DNA of 64,000 nucleotides from JAKOQB01 sp036824465 (GCA_036824465.1 DAITAC010000007.1:1-64000); one strand, 5' to 3'. Shown: positions 7,758 through 16,893, counted from the first letter of the stretch. Numbers and translations: made by a program. Notes: generated from the sequence alone by a model not told the origin.

Positions 7758-7805
7758 ACCGGCAACGGCAATTGCGGCACCCACCAAGTGCGTGATGATG
7801 TTCAG
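7758..7805 (-). pseudogene. Relic of a second hemolysin III N-terminus
   Basis: The minus strand reads LNIITHLVGAAIAVAG, nearly matching LNSFTHLVGAALAIAG in the intact gene 150 bp away. The similarity covers about 48 bp on the same strand and then stops. The rest of 7626-7986 holds no supportable gene. The minus-strand sequence directly after the OPT gene contains a run of seven T residues, which could be part of a terminator, but no good stem was seen. Confidence 0.5.
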
Positions 7806-7986
7806 GTGTCCGCCTTGTACACGCACTGCCCCTGGTGTGTGCGGACGGCGCCGTTGCACTTGCCTCGGCGACGGTCAGGCGAGGATCAGAATCCAGCAGC
7901 TCTTCTTCGCCACCATCGACTGCGCACAGCGATGATCCCGCGATGGCGGGCACCAGGAAGGTCACAAAAAAACAGGGCCGCACCGT

Positions 7987-9972
7987 TCAGTTCATCAGCA
8001 CATTGACGATCGCATTGCCGATCCCCATCAGCGCGGAACCGGAGATGAGTCCGGCGCAGATCGGCTCCATGCCTTCGACCCAGAACTCGTGCCCGCGCGT
8101 GCCTTTGGCGGGATGGCGACGCCCCATCACCCAGAACAGCATCGCGCCCGCCCACATGGCGAACGTCGCTTCCGGCGGCAGCACCACGCCGAGGCCGACC
8201 GACACGGCAGACAACCCGAACCGTCCCTTGGTGGCCATGCGGGCGACTTCGATGGCGGCCGCACTCACCGCCGCCACGATCATCGACACGATGGCCGAAT
8301 AGGGCAACGCGCTCACGCCCTTGGCGATGATCTCGGCCACGCCCTTCCACTGCAGCGCCGCGGGAAACGCGAACTGATCGGAAACCATCGCCGCAGTCGA
8401 ACGCACGCCGTTGGAGTCGGGCTGCAGAAACAGCAGGAAGAACAACGGCACGCAGGCGATCGCGCCCGCGAAAATGCCGATCACATGGCCAACGGCCTGC
8501 TGGCGCGGTTTGCCGCCCAGCATGTAACCCGGCTTGATGTCGGACAGCAGGTTCGCCGCGTTGGCGGCGATTTCGGACGTCATGCCGGCGGGAATCAGGT
8601 TGCTGGCGGGATTGCTGCGGTCGATCGCGCCCATGGTGAACTGCGTGATCTTCGACAGCGATCCGGTCGGCGTCCATGAGGTCAGCGCCATCGAGTTGGT
8701 GCAGATGATGGACAGCACGAAGATCAATGGCAGCGAGATGAACGCCAGCAACCACGGCACGCCGAAGAATGCGTGCGTGACCCACGCGCCGAGCACGCTG
8801 AACAACGGAATGCCGAGCGCCGAGATCCAGAGCGGGAATTCGATGTGCTTCAGAACATCATCTTCCCGACGCGCGCCCTCCGCCTTGCTGCCGCGTTTGA
8901 AAAGACCCTTGAAGATCTCCGGCCGACCGAGCAAGCTCACCAGCGAACCCACCACCATCATGGTCACGCCCCACCACAGCGACCACTGGTTGACGATCTC
9001 GGCGCGCGAAATCGGCACCAGCGCACCGGTCGGCCCCACGCGCTGCACGATGTCGCCGGCCTGGATCATGATGGGTGCCAGGATCACGAAATTGATGAAG
9101 GCACCGAGCAGGCAGCTCGTCGCCACGGCGATCCCCATCAGGCCGCCCACGCCGAGCATCGCCGCATCGAGCGTGAGGCGCAGTCCGAGCTGGCGGATAT
9201 CGGTGCCAAGGATGGTCGGGATCCACGCGTTGGCCTTTGCCGCCGCCGCGTAATAGTAGGAATCCAGCCGTTCGTGAAAAGTCCATGGCTCCTTGAGACC
9301 TGCCCACTGATCCATTCGCAGGATCTTGAACTGCGCGAGCTTCATCCAGCCGTCGCTGATGATCGCCTGGTACAGGCCGGTCACGAGCGCAGTGATGCCA
9401 AGCAGCCGGGCCTTGAACATGCCGGCGCTGGCCGCACCGGTGTAGAGCGCATCGAGCACGACGCCGCTGGCGCGCCCCTCGGGAAACGGCAACTGTTCCT
9501 CGTTGATGAAACGCCGCTTCATCGGGAACGCGAGCAGCACGCCGATGATCGAGACCACGCACATCCAGACGACCATGTGCCACCAGGGAATGATCCGGCC
9601 GGTGACAAGCATGTAGGCCGCGAGGCTGGAGATCATCGGCGCGACCATGTAGCCGGCGGCGGTCGCGATCGACTGCGTGCAGTTGTTCTCCAGAATGGTG
9701 AAGTCCGCCGCCATCCCGGCGCCGTGCATGATTCGATAGATGGCGAACGCCAGGATCACCGCGGTGAGTCCCACGCCGATCGTGATACCGGTCTTGGCGC
9801 CGATATAAAGCCCTGTCGCCGCCAGCACGCCGCCGAGCACAAACCCGGTCGCCGCCGAACGCAGCGTGAGCTGGGGCATGTCGCCGCGATAAACGTTCCT
9901 GAACCACCACTCGTCCTTCTGCGTCCGCGTCCACGTGCGGACCTGTTCTTCGTCTAGCTGGAGCAGCGCCAT
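7987..9972 (-). CDS. OPT family oligopeptide transporter
   Basis: A 661-residue inner-membrane protein with about 14-16 hydrophobic segments, typical of OPT secondary transporters that take up oligopeptides or metal-chelate complexes by proton coupling. Recognisable family stretches are LTLRSAATGFVLGGVLAATGLYIGAKTG near the N-terminus, LPFPEGRASGVVLDALY near residue 160, SDIKPGYMLGGKPRQQ near 470 and LPPEATFAMWAGAMLFWVMG near 600. The start MALLQLDEEQVRTWTRTQ precedes an amphipathic cytosolic segment. No partner genes are adjacent, and the substrate cannot be told from sequence. Confidence 0.9.
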   Translation of the reverse strand: MALLQLDEEQVRTWTRTQKDEWWFRNVYRGDMPQLTLRSAATGFVLGGVLAATGLYIGAKTGITIGVGLTAVILAFAIYRIMHGAGMAADFTILENNCTQSIATAAGYMVAPMISSLAAYMLVTGRIIPWWHMVVWMCVVSIIGVLLAFPMKRRFINEEQLPFPEGRASGVVLDALYTGAASAGMFKARLLGITALVTGLYQAIISDGWMKLAQFKILRMDQWAGLKEPWTFHERLDSYYYAAAAKANAWIPTILGTDIRQLGLRLTLDAAMLGVGGLMGIAVATSCLLGAFINFVILAPIMIQAGDIVQRVGPTGALVPISRAEIVNQWSLWWGVTMMVVGSLVSLLGRPEIFKGLFKRGSKAEGARREDDVLKHIEFPLWISALGIPLFSVLGAWVTHAFFGVPWLLAFISLPLIFVLSIICTNSMALTSWTPTGSLSKITQFTMGAIDRSNPASNLIPAGMTSEIAANAANLLSDIKPGYMLGGKPRQQAVGHVIGIFAGAIACVPLFFLLFLQPDSNGVRSTAAMVSDQFAFPAALQWKGVAEIIAKGVSALPYSAIVSMIVAAVSAAAIEVARMATKGRFGLSAVSVGLGVVLPPEATFAMWAGAMLFWVMGRRHPAKGTRGHEFWVEGMEPICAGLISGSALMGIGNAIVNVLMN

Positions 9973-10491
9973 TTGTTGTCGTTCGTAGTTGCGGAACCGA
10001 CGCTATCTTCGCAGAGAGTCGAAAGTCGTCGCGCGGATTTCCAGAGAGCGGCGCGACAATGCGGCAGGCATCGGGTGCCAAATTGAAGTGAAAGCGCGCC
10101 GGCGTCTCTCACGGTTCCCAGCGCTGCATTCGCAGTTCGAAACACTTTCATGCGGGCGCTCGGCAAGGAGACCTCATCGCCGACCAATGCGCCAGCGCCG
10201 TCTCCCGCACCGACGGTTACGGAAAGGCAGCGGCTGGCGACCGCATCAAGGCAATCGGCATTGCACCGGCTGAGCAAATGTCGCAACGCGCCTCTTTGCC
10301 GCATAAGAAGCGTCGGGCAAGCGGGGTCAGGTCCTGCAACAATCTATTCTCTCCCTTTGATCCATCGCTCCGGAACCTGGAGCCGATTTCTCGAAGTGAT
10401 CAAAGCTGCTCTGAACTTTCGATGGCGAAGGGTATAACTCCGGCGCCCCGGGGTCTTGTCAATGCGATACCGGCAATTGGAGGCCTAGTGA
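9973..10491 (+). other. Intergenic region without a supported gene
   Basis: About 520 bp lie between the divergent OPT and sulfotransferase genes. Short reading frames here show no family signatures. The only notable element is the REP-like half-site GGGGTCAGGTCCTGCAAC at 10323-10340, related to that at 5709. Promoters for both flanking genes are expected here but no clear -35/-10 pair was identified. Confidence 0.4.
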
Positions 10492-11463
10492 ATGTCCGCT
10501 AACGCTCTGCTTCAGCAGGCCGCAACCCTTCATCAAGCAGGACAGCTGAAGGCAGCGGCGGCGCACTATCACCAGGTGCTAGCGCAATCGGCGGAAAACG
10601 CCGTTGCGCTTCACAACCTGGGCGTAGTGGCCGTTCAGGAAGGCGACTTGCAGCGCGCGGCACCGTACTTCGAGCGCGCGCTGAAATCCGCCCCCGACGA
10701 CGTGAATTGCTGGCGCAGCATGGCCAACTGCAAGTACGCGCTGGGTTTGTGGGAGGACGTTGACGCAATGATACGAGCGGCCGCAACCCGAGGACTGGGC
10801 GATGCCGGGCTCGATGCAGTCGCCGCGGCGATGAAGGGCGAACCAGGTGGCCGAAAGGTCTTCTGTGTCGGACGCAACAAGACCGGCACGACCTCGCTGG
10901 AAGCCGCCCTGCGTTCACTGGGACTGCGCATGGGGCTTCAAGCGCGCGGCGAAATGCTGAAGCTCGACTGGGCGAGGCGCGACTTCGTGCGCATTCTCGG
11001 GCTGTGCAGGACCGCCGATGCGTTCCAGGATGTTCCGTTTTCCCTTCCGTTTACCTTCCAGGCGCTCGACATGGGTTTCCCGGGAAGCAAGTTCATCCTC
11101 ACCATCCGCGATACCCCAGAGCAGTGGTTCGAGTCGGTCAAGCGTTTTCAGACGAAGATCGTGAACAAGGGACGGCTTCCCACGCCCGATGACCTGCGCG
11201 AGTTCGAGTACCGGTACAAGGGCTATCTCTGGGAAGCCTTCGTTCTGAACTACGGGGGTGACGAAAAGCTGCTCTACGACCGGGACACCTACATTGCCCG
11301 GTATCTCGACCACAATCGTTCCATCATCGAGTACTTTAGACACCGGAAAGACGATCTTCTGGTAATGAACGTCAGTGATCCGGAGGCGATGCGCAAGTTG
11401 TGCGAGTTCCTTGGTTTTACTTATCGGGGCCAAGTCTTGCCGCGCCTCAACGCGTCGGGCTGA
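10492..11463 (+). CDS. TPR-repeat sulfotransferase family protein
   Basis: A 323-residue cytoplasmic protein with two domains. Residues 1-90 form tetratricopeptide repeats (NAVALHNLGVVAVQEGDLQRAAPYFERAL). Residues 120-315 form a P-loop sulfotransferase with the 5'-phosphosulfate loop GRNKTGTTSLE at 128-137 and a 3'-phosphate-type segment (FILTIRDTPEQWFESV). It would transfer sulfate from PAPS to an unknown acceptor; related proteins of this shape modify glycans or peptides. The gene stands alone, downstream of a gap and upstream of a DUF4214 relic. The ATG at 10492 follows GGAGG about 18 nt upstream, so the ribosome site is weak. Confidence 0.85.
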   Translation: MSANALLQQAATLHQAGQLKAAAAHYHQVLAQSAENAVALHNLGVVAVQEGDLQRAAPYFERALKSAPDDVNCWRSMANCKYALGLWEDVDAMIRAAATRGLGDAGLDAVAAAMKGEPGGRKVFCVGRNKTGTTSLEAALRSLGLRMGLQARGEMLKLDWARRDFVRILGLCRTADAFQDVPFSLPFTFQALDMGFPGSKFILTIRDTPEQWFESVKRFQTKIVNKGRLPTPDDLREFEYRYKGYLWEAFVLNYGGDEKLLYDRDTYIARYLDHNRSIIEYFRHRKDDLLVMNVSDPEAMRKLCEFLGFTYRGQVLPRLNASG

Positions 11464-11546
11464 ACGCTGCACGGCTCAGTACGCGAAATCGTTATCGCTG
11501 TTCAACGCCGAAGCGATGTCCACCGACATCGACCGGTACCTGCGCC

Positions 11547-12086
11547 GACACGGCCGTCTACACCGGCAACCGCGCGGCGTATGCGATCAACGCCGCCAGC
11601 TCAGGCTTCAGCGTTCAAGGGCCGGAGGGCAACGACACGCTAGCCAGCATCGAGCGCTTCAAGTTCGCAGACATGAACCTCGCGTTCGATTTGGCACAAG
11701 GGCAGGCCGCCGGCAAAAGCGTGCGCATCATCGGCGCGGCGTTCGACGCGAACAGCATCATCCCTCAGTACGTGGGCATCGGGCTGCAACTGTTCGACCG
11801 CGGCAGGACGATGCTGCAGGTGTGCCAGCTCGCCGTCGACACACCCCTTTTCCTGTCGCCGGCTGGTTCACATGGCAATGCCGACTTCGTCAACCTCGTG
11901 TACAGGAATGTGGTTGGGGTCCTGCCATCACCCGCCGACCTCGACTACTTCGTCGGGCTGCTGCAGGGAAGCGGCGGTTCCATGACGCGGGCGGAATTAC
12001 TTGCACTGGCCGCCAACGCCGGCATCGACGAGACGAACATCAACCTCGTGAGCTTCATCCAGAACGGCGCCGAGTTCGGCGGCTGA
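11547..12086 (+). pseudogene. C-terminal relic of a DUF4214-type secreted protein
   Basis: The frame from 11547 encodes a segment (TAVYTGNRAAYAI...GNDTLASIERFKFADMNLAFD) typical of the linker after calcium-binding repeats in type I-secreted proteins. A DUF4214-like C-terminal domain follows (NADFVNLVYRNVVGVLPSPADLDYFVGLLQGSG...ELLALAANAG). The reading frame opens at 11400 but overlaps the sulfotransferase gene and has no signal or repeat domain. The upstream nonapeptide repeats and catalytic part are absent. It is most likely the 3' remainder of a larger surface or secreted protein gene. Confidence 0.6.
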
Positions 12087-12276
12087 AGCATCAGCAGCCT
12101 AATCCGTGGCGCGCGGCAACGCGCAGCCGACGCGGCGCCGCACGTATGCGAGCGTTGACGATCCCGTCGATCGGCACAAATCGGCACGCTCCGCTGGTCC
12201 CTTCGGTCATTTTCTGTTGCCTCCGACGGCCGAGTCGCGACTAAACTGAGCACGCGATTCTTCGGGAGGGGCTCCG

Positions 12277-12735
12277 ATGTTCAAACTGCCGCGTGCTTGG
12301 CTGCTTTGTTCAGCGTTGCTGCTTTCGGCTCTGCCTGCTCTCGGCGCAGATTCGCCAACGATCTATCGCTGCGAGTCCGCCCGCGGCGTGGTTTCCTACA
12401 GCGACAGTCCATGCCCGGCGGGTACGCGAACGATACGTACGGTCGACCGCGAACCGACGCTCGAGGTCGCGGAACCGTCGGACAAGGCAACGCCGTCGAA
12501 CGCGTCTGCCGGAAAGATTTCACCGGCGAAACGCGCGCCGATTGATCCCTGGGTCGAAGACCAGCGCTTGAACGAACAGATTGCGCAACAGCGTCGCGCG
12601 TGTGCCGAACTCGAGCGACGAATTGCCTTTCATCGCGGCGACCTCAACGCGGCACTTCCCGGCCGTGCTGCTTCCATCGAGCTCGAACTGCGCCGCGCGC
12701 AGGACGAATTCCAGCTTCACTGCGCCAAGCGGTAG
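12277..12735 (+). CDS. Exported DUF4124 domain protein
   Basis: A 152-residue protein with a cleavable signal peptide (LPRAWLLCSALLLSALPALGA|DS). A short DUF4124 motif follows (TIYRCESARGVVSYSDSPCPAG), in which a conserved Tyr-Arg-Cys and a later Cys probably form a disulfide in the periplasm. The second half is charged and predicted helical (LNEQIAQQRRACAELERRI). Such proteins are very common in betaproteobacteria and their role is unknown. It has its own ribosome site (GGAGGGG about 8 nt before the ATG). Confidence 0.8.
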   Translation: MFKLPRAWLLCSALLLSALPALGADSPTIYRCESARGVVSYSDSPCPAGTRTIRTVDREPTLEVAEPSDKATPSNASAGKISPAKRAPIDPWVEDQRLNEQIAQQRRACAELERRIAFHRGDLNAALPGRAASIELELRRAQDEFQLHCAKR

Positions 12736-12843
12736 CGTTCGTCCACGGTCAGACATGGCCGCGGCTGGCAGCCGCGCCGGAGCAACGGCCGCGGCGTTGG
12801 GCGACAATGTTCTTCAACCAAACCCCCCGATGGAGAGATTGCC

Positions 12844-13623
12844 TTGTCACTGGTGCTGACCGATATCCGTGATCGCATCGGCGTGATCACGCTGAATCAT
12901 GCCGCCAAACGCAACGCGCTGAGCCACAAACTGGTCGAGGACATCATTGCGGCACTCGGTGACTTCAAGTCCCGCAAGCTGCGTACTGCGATCCTGCGCG
13001 CGCAACCCGGCGCCCGCGTCTGGTCGGCGGGACACGACGTGGACGAACTGCCGGAGTCGCGCCGCGATCCACTTGGATGGGACGATCCGCTGCGTTACCT
13101 GATCCGCGAGATCGAGACCTTCCCGGCGCCGGTGATCGCGATGATCGAGGGCACGGTCTGGGGCGGCGCGAGCGAGACGGCATTCGCGTGCGACCTGATC
13201 GTCGCCACGCCGGAAGTCACCTTCGCCATCACGCCGGCCCGCCTGGGCGTGCCCTACAACATCGCCGGCATGCTGACTTTTCTCAATGCCTCGAACATGC
13301 GCATCGGCAAGGAGATGGCGTTCACCGCCAAGCCGATCAGTGCCGAGCGCGCCGAGCGTCTCGGCATCATCAACTACGTGGTGCCAAAGGACGAGCTGGA
13401 GTCGTTCACCTTCGATCTGGCCGGCACCATTTGTGAAAATGCGCCGCTCAGCATCTCGGTGATGAAGGAGCAGCTGCGCATTCTGGCCGGCGCGCATCCG
13501 ATGTCACCGCAGGGATTCGAGCGCGTCCAGGGCCTGCGGCGTGTCGTGTATGACAGCTTCGACTATCAGGAAGGCATACGTGCATTCAAGGAGAAGCGCA
13601 AGCCGGTGTTCCGCGGCGAATAG
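12844..13623 (+). CDS. scpB: Methylmalonyl-CoA decarboxylase (crotonase family)
   Basis: A 259-residue crotonase-fold enzyme that turns methylmalonyl-CoA into propionyl-CoA. It follows E. coli ScpB along its length: SAGHDVDELP, RDPLGWDDPLRYL, then the oxyanion region EGTVWGGA, TFAITPARLGVPYN, and a C-terminal FERVQGLRRVVYDSFDYQEG. The start is TTG at 12844, with GGAGA about 8 nt upstream, and gives the expected N-terminus MSLVLTDIRDRIGVITLN. No methylmalonyl-CoA mutase is adjacent, so its pathway partner must lie elsewhere. Confidence 0.9.
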   Translation: MSLVLTDIRDRIGVITLNHAAKRNALSHKLVEDIIAALGDFKSRKLRTAILRAQPGARVWSAGHDVDELPESRRDPLGWDDPLRYLIREIETFPAPVIAMIEGTVWGGASETAFACDLIVATPEVTFAITPARLGVPYNIAGMLTFLNASNMRIGKEMAFTAKPISAERAERLGIINYVVPKDELESFTFDLAGTICENAPLSISVMKEQLRILAGAHPMSPQGFERVQGLRRVVYDSFDYQEGIRAFKEKRKPVFRGE

Positions 13624-13647
13624 ACGGCGCGGCGATATCATGCGCGG

Positions 13648-14457
13648 GTGATCCCGGACCGATTCAAATGGCTGCTGACGCTCGCGCTGTTCGTCGCAAC
13701 CGCTGCCTTTGCGCAGGCGCCGAACACTGTATTCCTGGAGGAGCTGACCTGGACCGAGCTGCGTGCTCAGCTCACTGCCGGCAAAACGACCATCATCATC
13801 CCGATCGGCGGCACCGAGCAGAATGGCCCGGCGATGGTGCTCGGCAAGCACAATGTCCGCGTGAAACTGCTGTCGGAGAAGATCGCGCTCGCGTTGGGCG
13901 GCGCGCTGGTGGCCCCGGTGCTGGCCTACGTAGCCGAAGGCAACATCGATCCGCCGACCGCGCACATGCGCTTCACGGGAACGATCACGCTGCCCGAAGC
14001 GACCTTTGAGAGAGTGATCGAGTCCGCCGCGCGCAGTCTGCGGCATCATGGGTTCCGCGACATCGTTCTGCTCGGCGATCACGGCGGGTATCGAAAAAAC
14101 CTCGCGGCGGTCGCCACGCGGTTGAATCGCGAGTGGGCTGCGACCGGTGTGCGCGTGCACGCGGTCCCTGAGTACTACCACGCGACCGAGACTGGGTATG
14201 CGCTGCTGCTGAAGCAACGTGGTTACCGAGACGAGGAGATAGGCAGCCACGCCGGGCTCGCCGATACGTCGCTGACGCTCGCGCTGGATGCGCGCCTGGT
14301 GCGGGTGGACCGGTTGCAGACCGAGCCGCGGGCTGAAAAGGCCGATGGCGTGTACGGAGATCCACGTCGCTCCAGTGCGGAGCTCGGCCAGCTCGGCGTC
14401 AACCTGATCGTCACGCAGACAGTTGACGCCATTAGAAAGGCGACCGCGCGCCGTTAG
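13648..14457 (+). CDS. Exported creatininase family protein
   Basis: A 269-residue protein starting at GTG 13648. A signal peptide (WLLTLALFVATAAFAQA) precedes a creatininase/amidohydrolase fold with family motifs: LTWTELRAQL, IIIPIGGTEQNGPAM, a conserved LGDHGGYRKNLAAVA near residue 145, and SHAGLADTSLTLAL near 205. The His, Glu and Asp residues usual for the binuclear metal site are present (EQNG, DHGG, HAGLADT). A periplasmic location is unusual compared with cytosolic creatininases or MftE-type members. It lies directly upstream of an exported YVTN protein. Confidence 0.8.
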   Translation: MIPDRFKWLLTLALFVATAAFAQAPNTVFLEELTWTELRAQLTAGKTTIIIPIGGTEQNGPAMVLGKHNVRVKLLSEKIALALGGALVAPVLAYVAEGNIDPPTAHMRFTGTITLPEATFERVIESAARSLRHHGFRDIVLLGDHGGYRKNLAAVATRLNREWAATGVRVHAVPEYYHATETGYALLLKQRGYRDEEIGSHAGLADTSLTLALDARLVRVDRLQTEPRAEKADGVYGDPRRSSAELGQLGVNLIVTQTVDAIRKATARR

Positions 14458-14536
14458 GGTGCATCGACAACGAATTTGCCGTCCGGTATTTCCATCGCAG
14501 TTCTTCAACACGTCTCAACCAGAACCCATAACCGCA

Positions 14537-15679
14537 ATGAAAAAGAAATTTCGCCCTTGCCCGCTGCACGCCGCGTGGTGCCTGCTTGCAATCGTCGCTC
14601 CGCCTGGCGCTGGCGCGCAGATGCCACCCGTGGTCGATCCGAGCAACCTGTACAGCGAAACCACTGCGGGCAAGTTGAGCCCCGCGGTGGCCGGACATCT
14701 CGCGCGCGTCTATGTTCCCAATCGTCAATCCAACGATGTGACGGTCATCGACCCGGCGACGATGAAGGTGATCGATCGCATCAAGGTCGGAATCAATCCG
14801 CAGCACATCGTGCCGTCGTGGGATCTGCAGACGCTATGGGTCACCAACAATGCCGAGGGCCGCACCGACGGCACGCTGACGCCGATCGATCCCAGGACCG
14901 GCAAACGGCGCGGGCCGGACGTCGTGGTCGACGACCCGTACAACATGTATGCCACGCCCGACGGCGCCTCTGCGATCGTGGTGGCCGAGGCACGCAAGCG
15001 GCTGGACTTCCGCCATCCGCAGACGATGGCGATGCAGTACTCGATCGACGTACCGCAGTGCCCCGGCATCAATCACGCGGACTTCTCGATCGACGGCAAG
15101 TACGTGATATTCACGTGTGAATACTCCGGCAGCCTGGCGAAGATCGATCTCATCAATCGCAAGGTGCTCGGCTACCTGTCGCTCGGCAAAGGCCGCATGC
15201 CGCAGGACATCCGTGTCTCGCCCGACGGCAAGGTGTTCTTTGTCGCCGACATGAAGGCCGACGGCGTGCACCTGATCGACGGTGACTCGTTCACCAAGGT
15301 CGGGTTCATCCAGACCGGCGTCGGTGCGCACGGCCTTTACCCGAGCCGTGATGGCAGGAAGCTTTACGTCGCAAACCGCGGTTCGAACAAGGTCTGGGGG
15401 CCGCCGCGCGGCAAGGGCAGCGTGTCCGTGATCGACTTCGCCACGCGCAAGGTCGAGACAACCTGGCCGATCCCGGGGGGCGGGAGCCCCGATATGGGCA
15501 ACGTCAGCGCCGACGGCGGGACGCTGTGGCTGTCAGGTCGCTACGACGACCTGATCTACGTGATCGACACCACGACCGGCGCGACCTCGACCGTCAAATC
15601 GCCCAGGGAACCGCACGGCCTCACGGTGTGGCCGCAGCCGGGCCGCTACTCCCTCGGCCACACCGGCAATCTGCGCTAG
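14537..15679 (+). CDS. Exported YVTN-type beta-propeller protein
   Basis: A 380-residue protein. The ATG at 14537 is chosen because it gives a signal peptide (MKKKFRPCPLHAAWCLLAIV...GAGAQ). The mature part has repeated propeller blades with YVTN/NHL-like units: VYVPNRQSNDVTVIDPATMKV, LWVTNNAEG, KVFFVADMKADGVHLID, KLYVANRGSNKVWG, GTLWLSGRYDDLIYVIDT. Such proteins often act as periplasmic binding or redox-associated scaffolds. No c-type haem motif is seen. Its stop codon lies within the left arm of the palindromic element at 15676-15843. Confidence 0.85.
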   Translation: MKKKFRPCPLHAAWCLLAIVAPPGAGAQMPPVVDPSNLYSETTAGKLSPAVAGHLARVYVPNRQSNDVTVIDPATMKVIDRIKVGINPQHIVPSWDLQTLWVTNNAEGRTDGTLTPIDPRTGKRRGPDVVVDDPYNMYATPDGASAIVVAEARKRLDFRHPQTMAMQYSIDVPQCPGINHADFSIDGKYVIFTCEYSGSLAKIDLINRKVLGYLSLGKGRMPQDIRVSPDGKVFFVADMKADGVHLIDGDSFTKVGFIQTGVGAHGLYPSRDGRKLYVANRGSNKVWGPPRGKGSVSVIDFATRKVETTWPIPGGGSPDMGNVSADGGTLWLSGRYDDLIYVIDTTTGATSTVKSPREPHGLTVWPQPGRYSLGHTGNLR

Positions 15680-15843
15680 GAGTCTGCGCGGCAGAACGGA
15701 TCGAAGCGAAACGGGTGGGGCGAGAGGCCAATTTGTCGCGGATTTGAGGCCGCGTACCCGAGGTACGCAACGAAAAGCCGAGGCAAAGTGGGACTCGCCG
15801 CCGCCCGTTGCAGCCGATTTGTTTCTGCCGCGCAGACTCCTAG
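15676..15843. repeat. 168-bp palindromic MITE-like element with 21-bp perfect terminal inverted repeats
   Basis: The left end CTAGGAGTCTGCGCGGCAGA(A) at 15676-15696 is the exact reverse complement of 15823-15843. Inside, AACGGGTGGGGCGAG (from about 15709) pairs imperfectly with CTCGCCGCCGCCCGTT (about 15794-15809), so most of the element can fold back on itself. Both ends finish with CTAG. It carries no reading frame of note. It sits between two convergent genes and supplies the stop codon of the left one, so it may also work as a two-way terminator. Confidence 0.7.
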
Positions 15844-15849
15844 GCCTCG

Positions 15850-16893
15850 CTACGGTGTGATGAAGGTGACTGTGTAGCTGGCAGTGGGCCCCGCCGCACA
15901 ATTCGCAATTCCCGCGATGTCGATGGTGACCGCCGTGTCGGCATTGCCGCGGTCCCAACCGCTCGAAGGTGATGCGCTCGTGTCGATCGACCAGACGAGT
16001 GTGTTATCGCCGTAACCGTTATCGGTGCGGCTCTCAACACGTGTGGCGATCGCCTGGCCGATGTCACCGCGCATCACGACTGACGCGCCAGAGAAGCTCG
16101 CGCCCCGGCAGGAATACGAGAACCGATCACCCGGCCCTTGCAACGAGCGCGGTAGGAATCCTTGCGGCGGCCACGGCACGCCGATCTTTGCCGCGGCGGG
16201 GCCGGTCGTGCCGGGTCCCAGAATCCAGAGCGCATTCGCCTGCGGCACATCGCCACTGCCGATGACTGCAAGCTGCGAATAGAGAATCCAGCGTCGATGA
16301 CCGACGACGAAATTGTTCGCACCCCGGTCAGTGATGTAACCATCCAGGATCGAAACACCGCGATTCGGAAAACTCGAATACGCGAGATTCGATTTACCAG
16401 CCGCTTCGGCCCCGTCCGCGCCGTAGCACGGCCAGCTGGTCGAAGGAACATGACTCAGGCTGTCGGCCGCGTCCATCATCAGCGCAGTCTGCTGCGCCTT
16501 CGCGGATAGGGCGAGATCGAGCACCACGTTGCCCGGCAGCCCTGCCATCGCGCGGTAATAGTTCAGACGCTTCAGGACCGCGCGCTTGAACGCCTCTGGC
16601 GTGTCGCCCGCGCGGCAGTTTGCGATGTCGCCGGTCCATGAGAACGGCGTGTTGTCGAAATAGGTGTCGTTCCAGCGCGCAACGACTTCGCTGCGACTGC
16701 CCGTATCAATGGGCGTGACTGACGCGGCGAGCTGACCGGCGAGAGGTGGCGGTGGCGGTGGCGGTGGCGAAGGAGAAGGCGCCGGCGCGGGGGCGGAAGT
16801 CGGCGCTGGCGGTTGCGGCGAGCTGACACTGTCGGAGCCGCCACAGGCAGATAGCACAACGACAGACACGGACGCGAGCAGCAGACGGCGCAC
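15850..16893 (-). CDS. CAP/SCP-domain lipoprotein
   Basis: A 347-residue lipoprotein. GTG at 16893 is preferred over upstream starts because GGGAG lies about 8 nt before it and the product opens with RRLLLASVSVVVLSAC|GGS, a clean signal and lipobox. A proline-rich tether (PAPAPSPSPPPPPPPP) leads to a CAP (SCP-like) domain: AVLKRLNYYRAMAGLPGNVVLD, then AQQTALMMDAADSLSHVPS, and later NNFVVGHRRWILYSQL. The conserved His residues of the CAP cavity (SHVPS, GHRRW) are present. The role of bacterial CAP proteins is mostly unknown; an outer-membrane location is likely. Confidence 0.85.
   Translation of the reverse strand: MRRLLLASVSVVVLSACGGSDSVSSPQPPAPTSAPAPAPSPSPPPPPPPPLAGQLAASVTPIDTGSRSEVVARWNDTYFDNTPFSWTGDIANCRAGDTPEAFKRAVLKRLNYYRAMAGLPGNVVLDLALSAKAQQTALMMDAADSLSHVPSTSWPCYGADGAEAAGKSNLAYSSFPNRGVSILDGYITDRGANNFVVGHRRWILYSQLAVIGSGDVPQANALWILGPGTTGPAAAKIGVPWPPQGFLPRSLQGPGDRFSYSCRGASFSGASVVMRGDIGQAIATRVESRTDNGYGDNTLVWSIDTSASPSSGWDRGNADTAVTIDIAGIANCAAGPTASYTVTFITP

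Noticed and set aside
7756..7983. A 75-codon ORF with a hydrophobic start downstream of the OPT gene
   Set aside because: No ribosome site or family signature; it overlaps the hemolysin III relic in another frame and looks like chance.
16730..16790. Repetitive CCG-like tract as a possible microsatellite or regulatory repeat
   Set aside because: It encodes the proline-rich tether of the CAP-domain lipoprotein and needs no other explanation.
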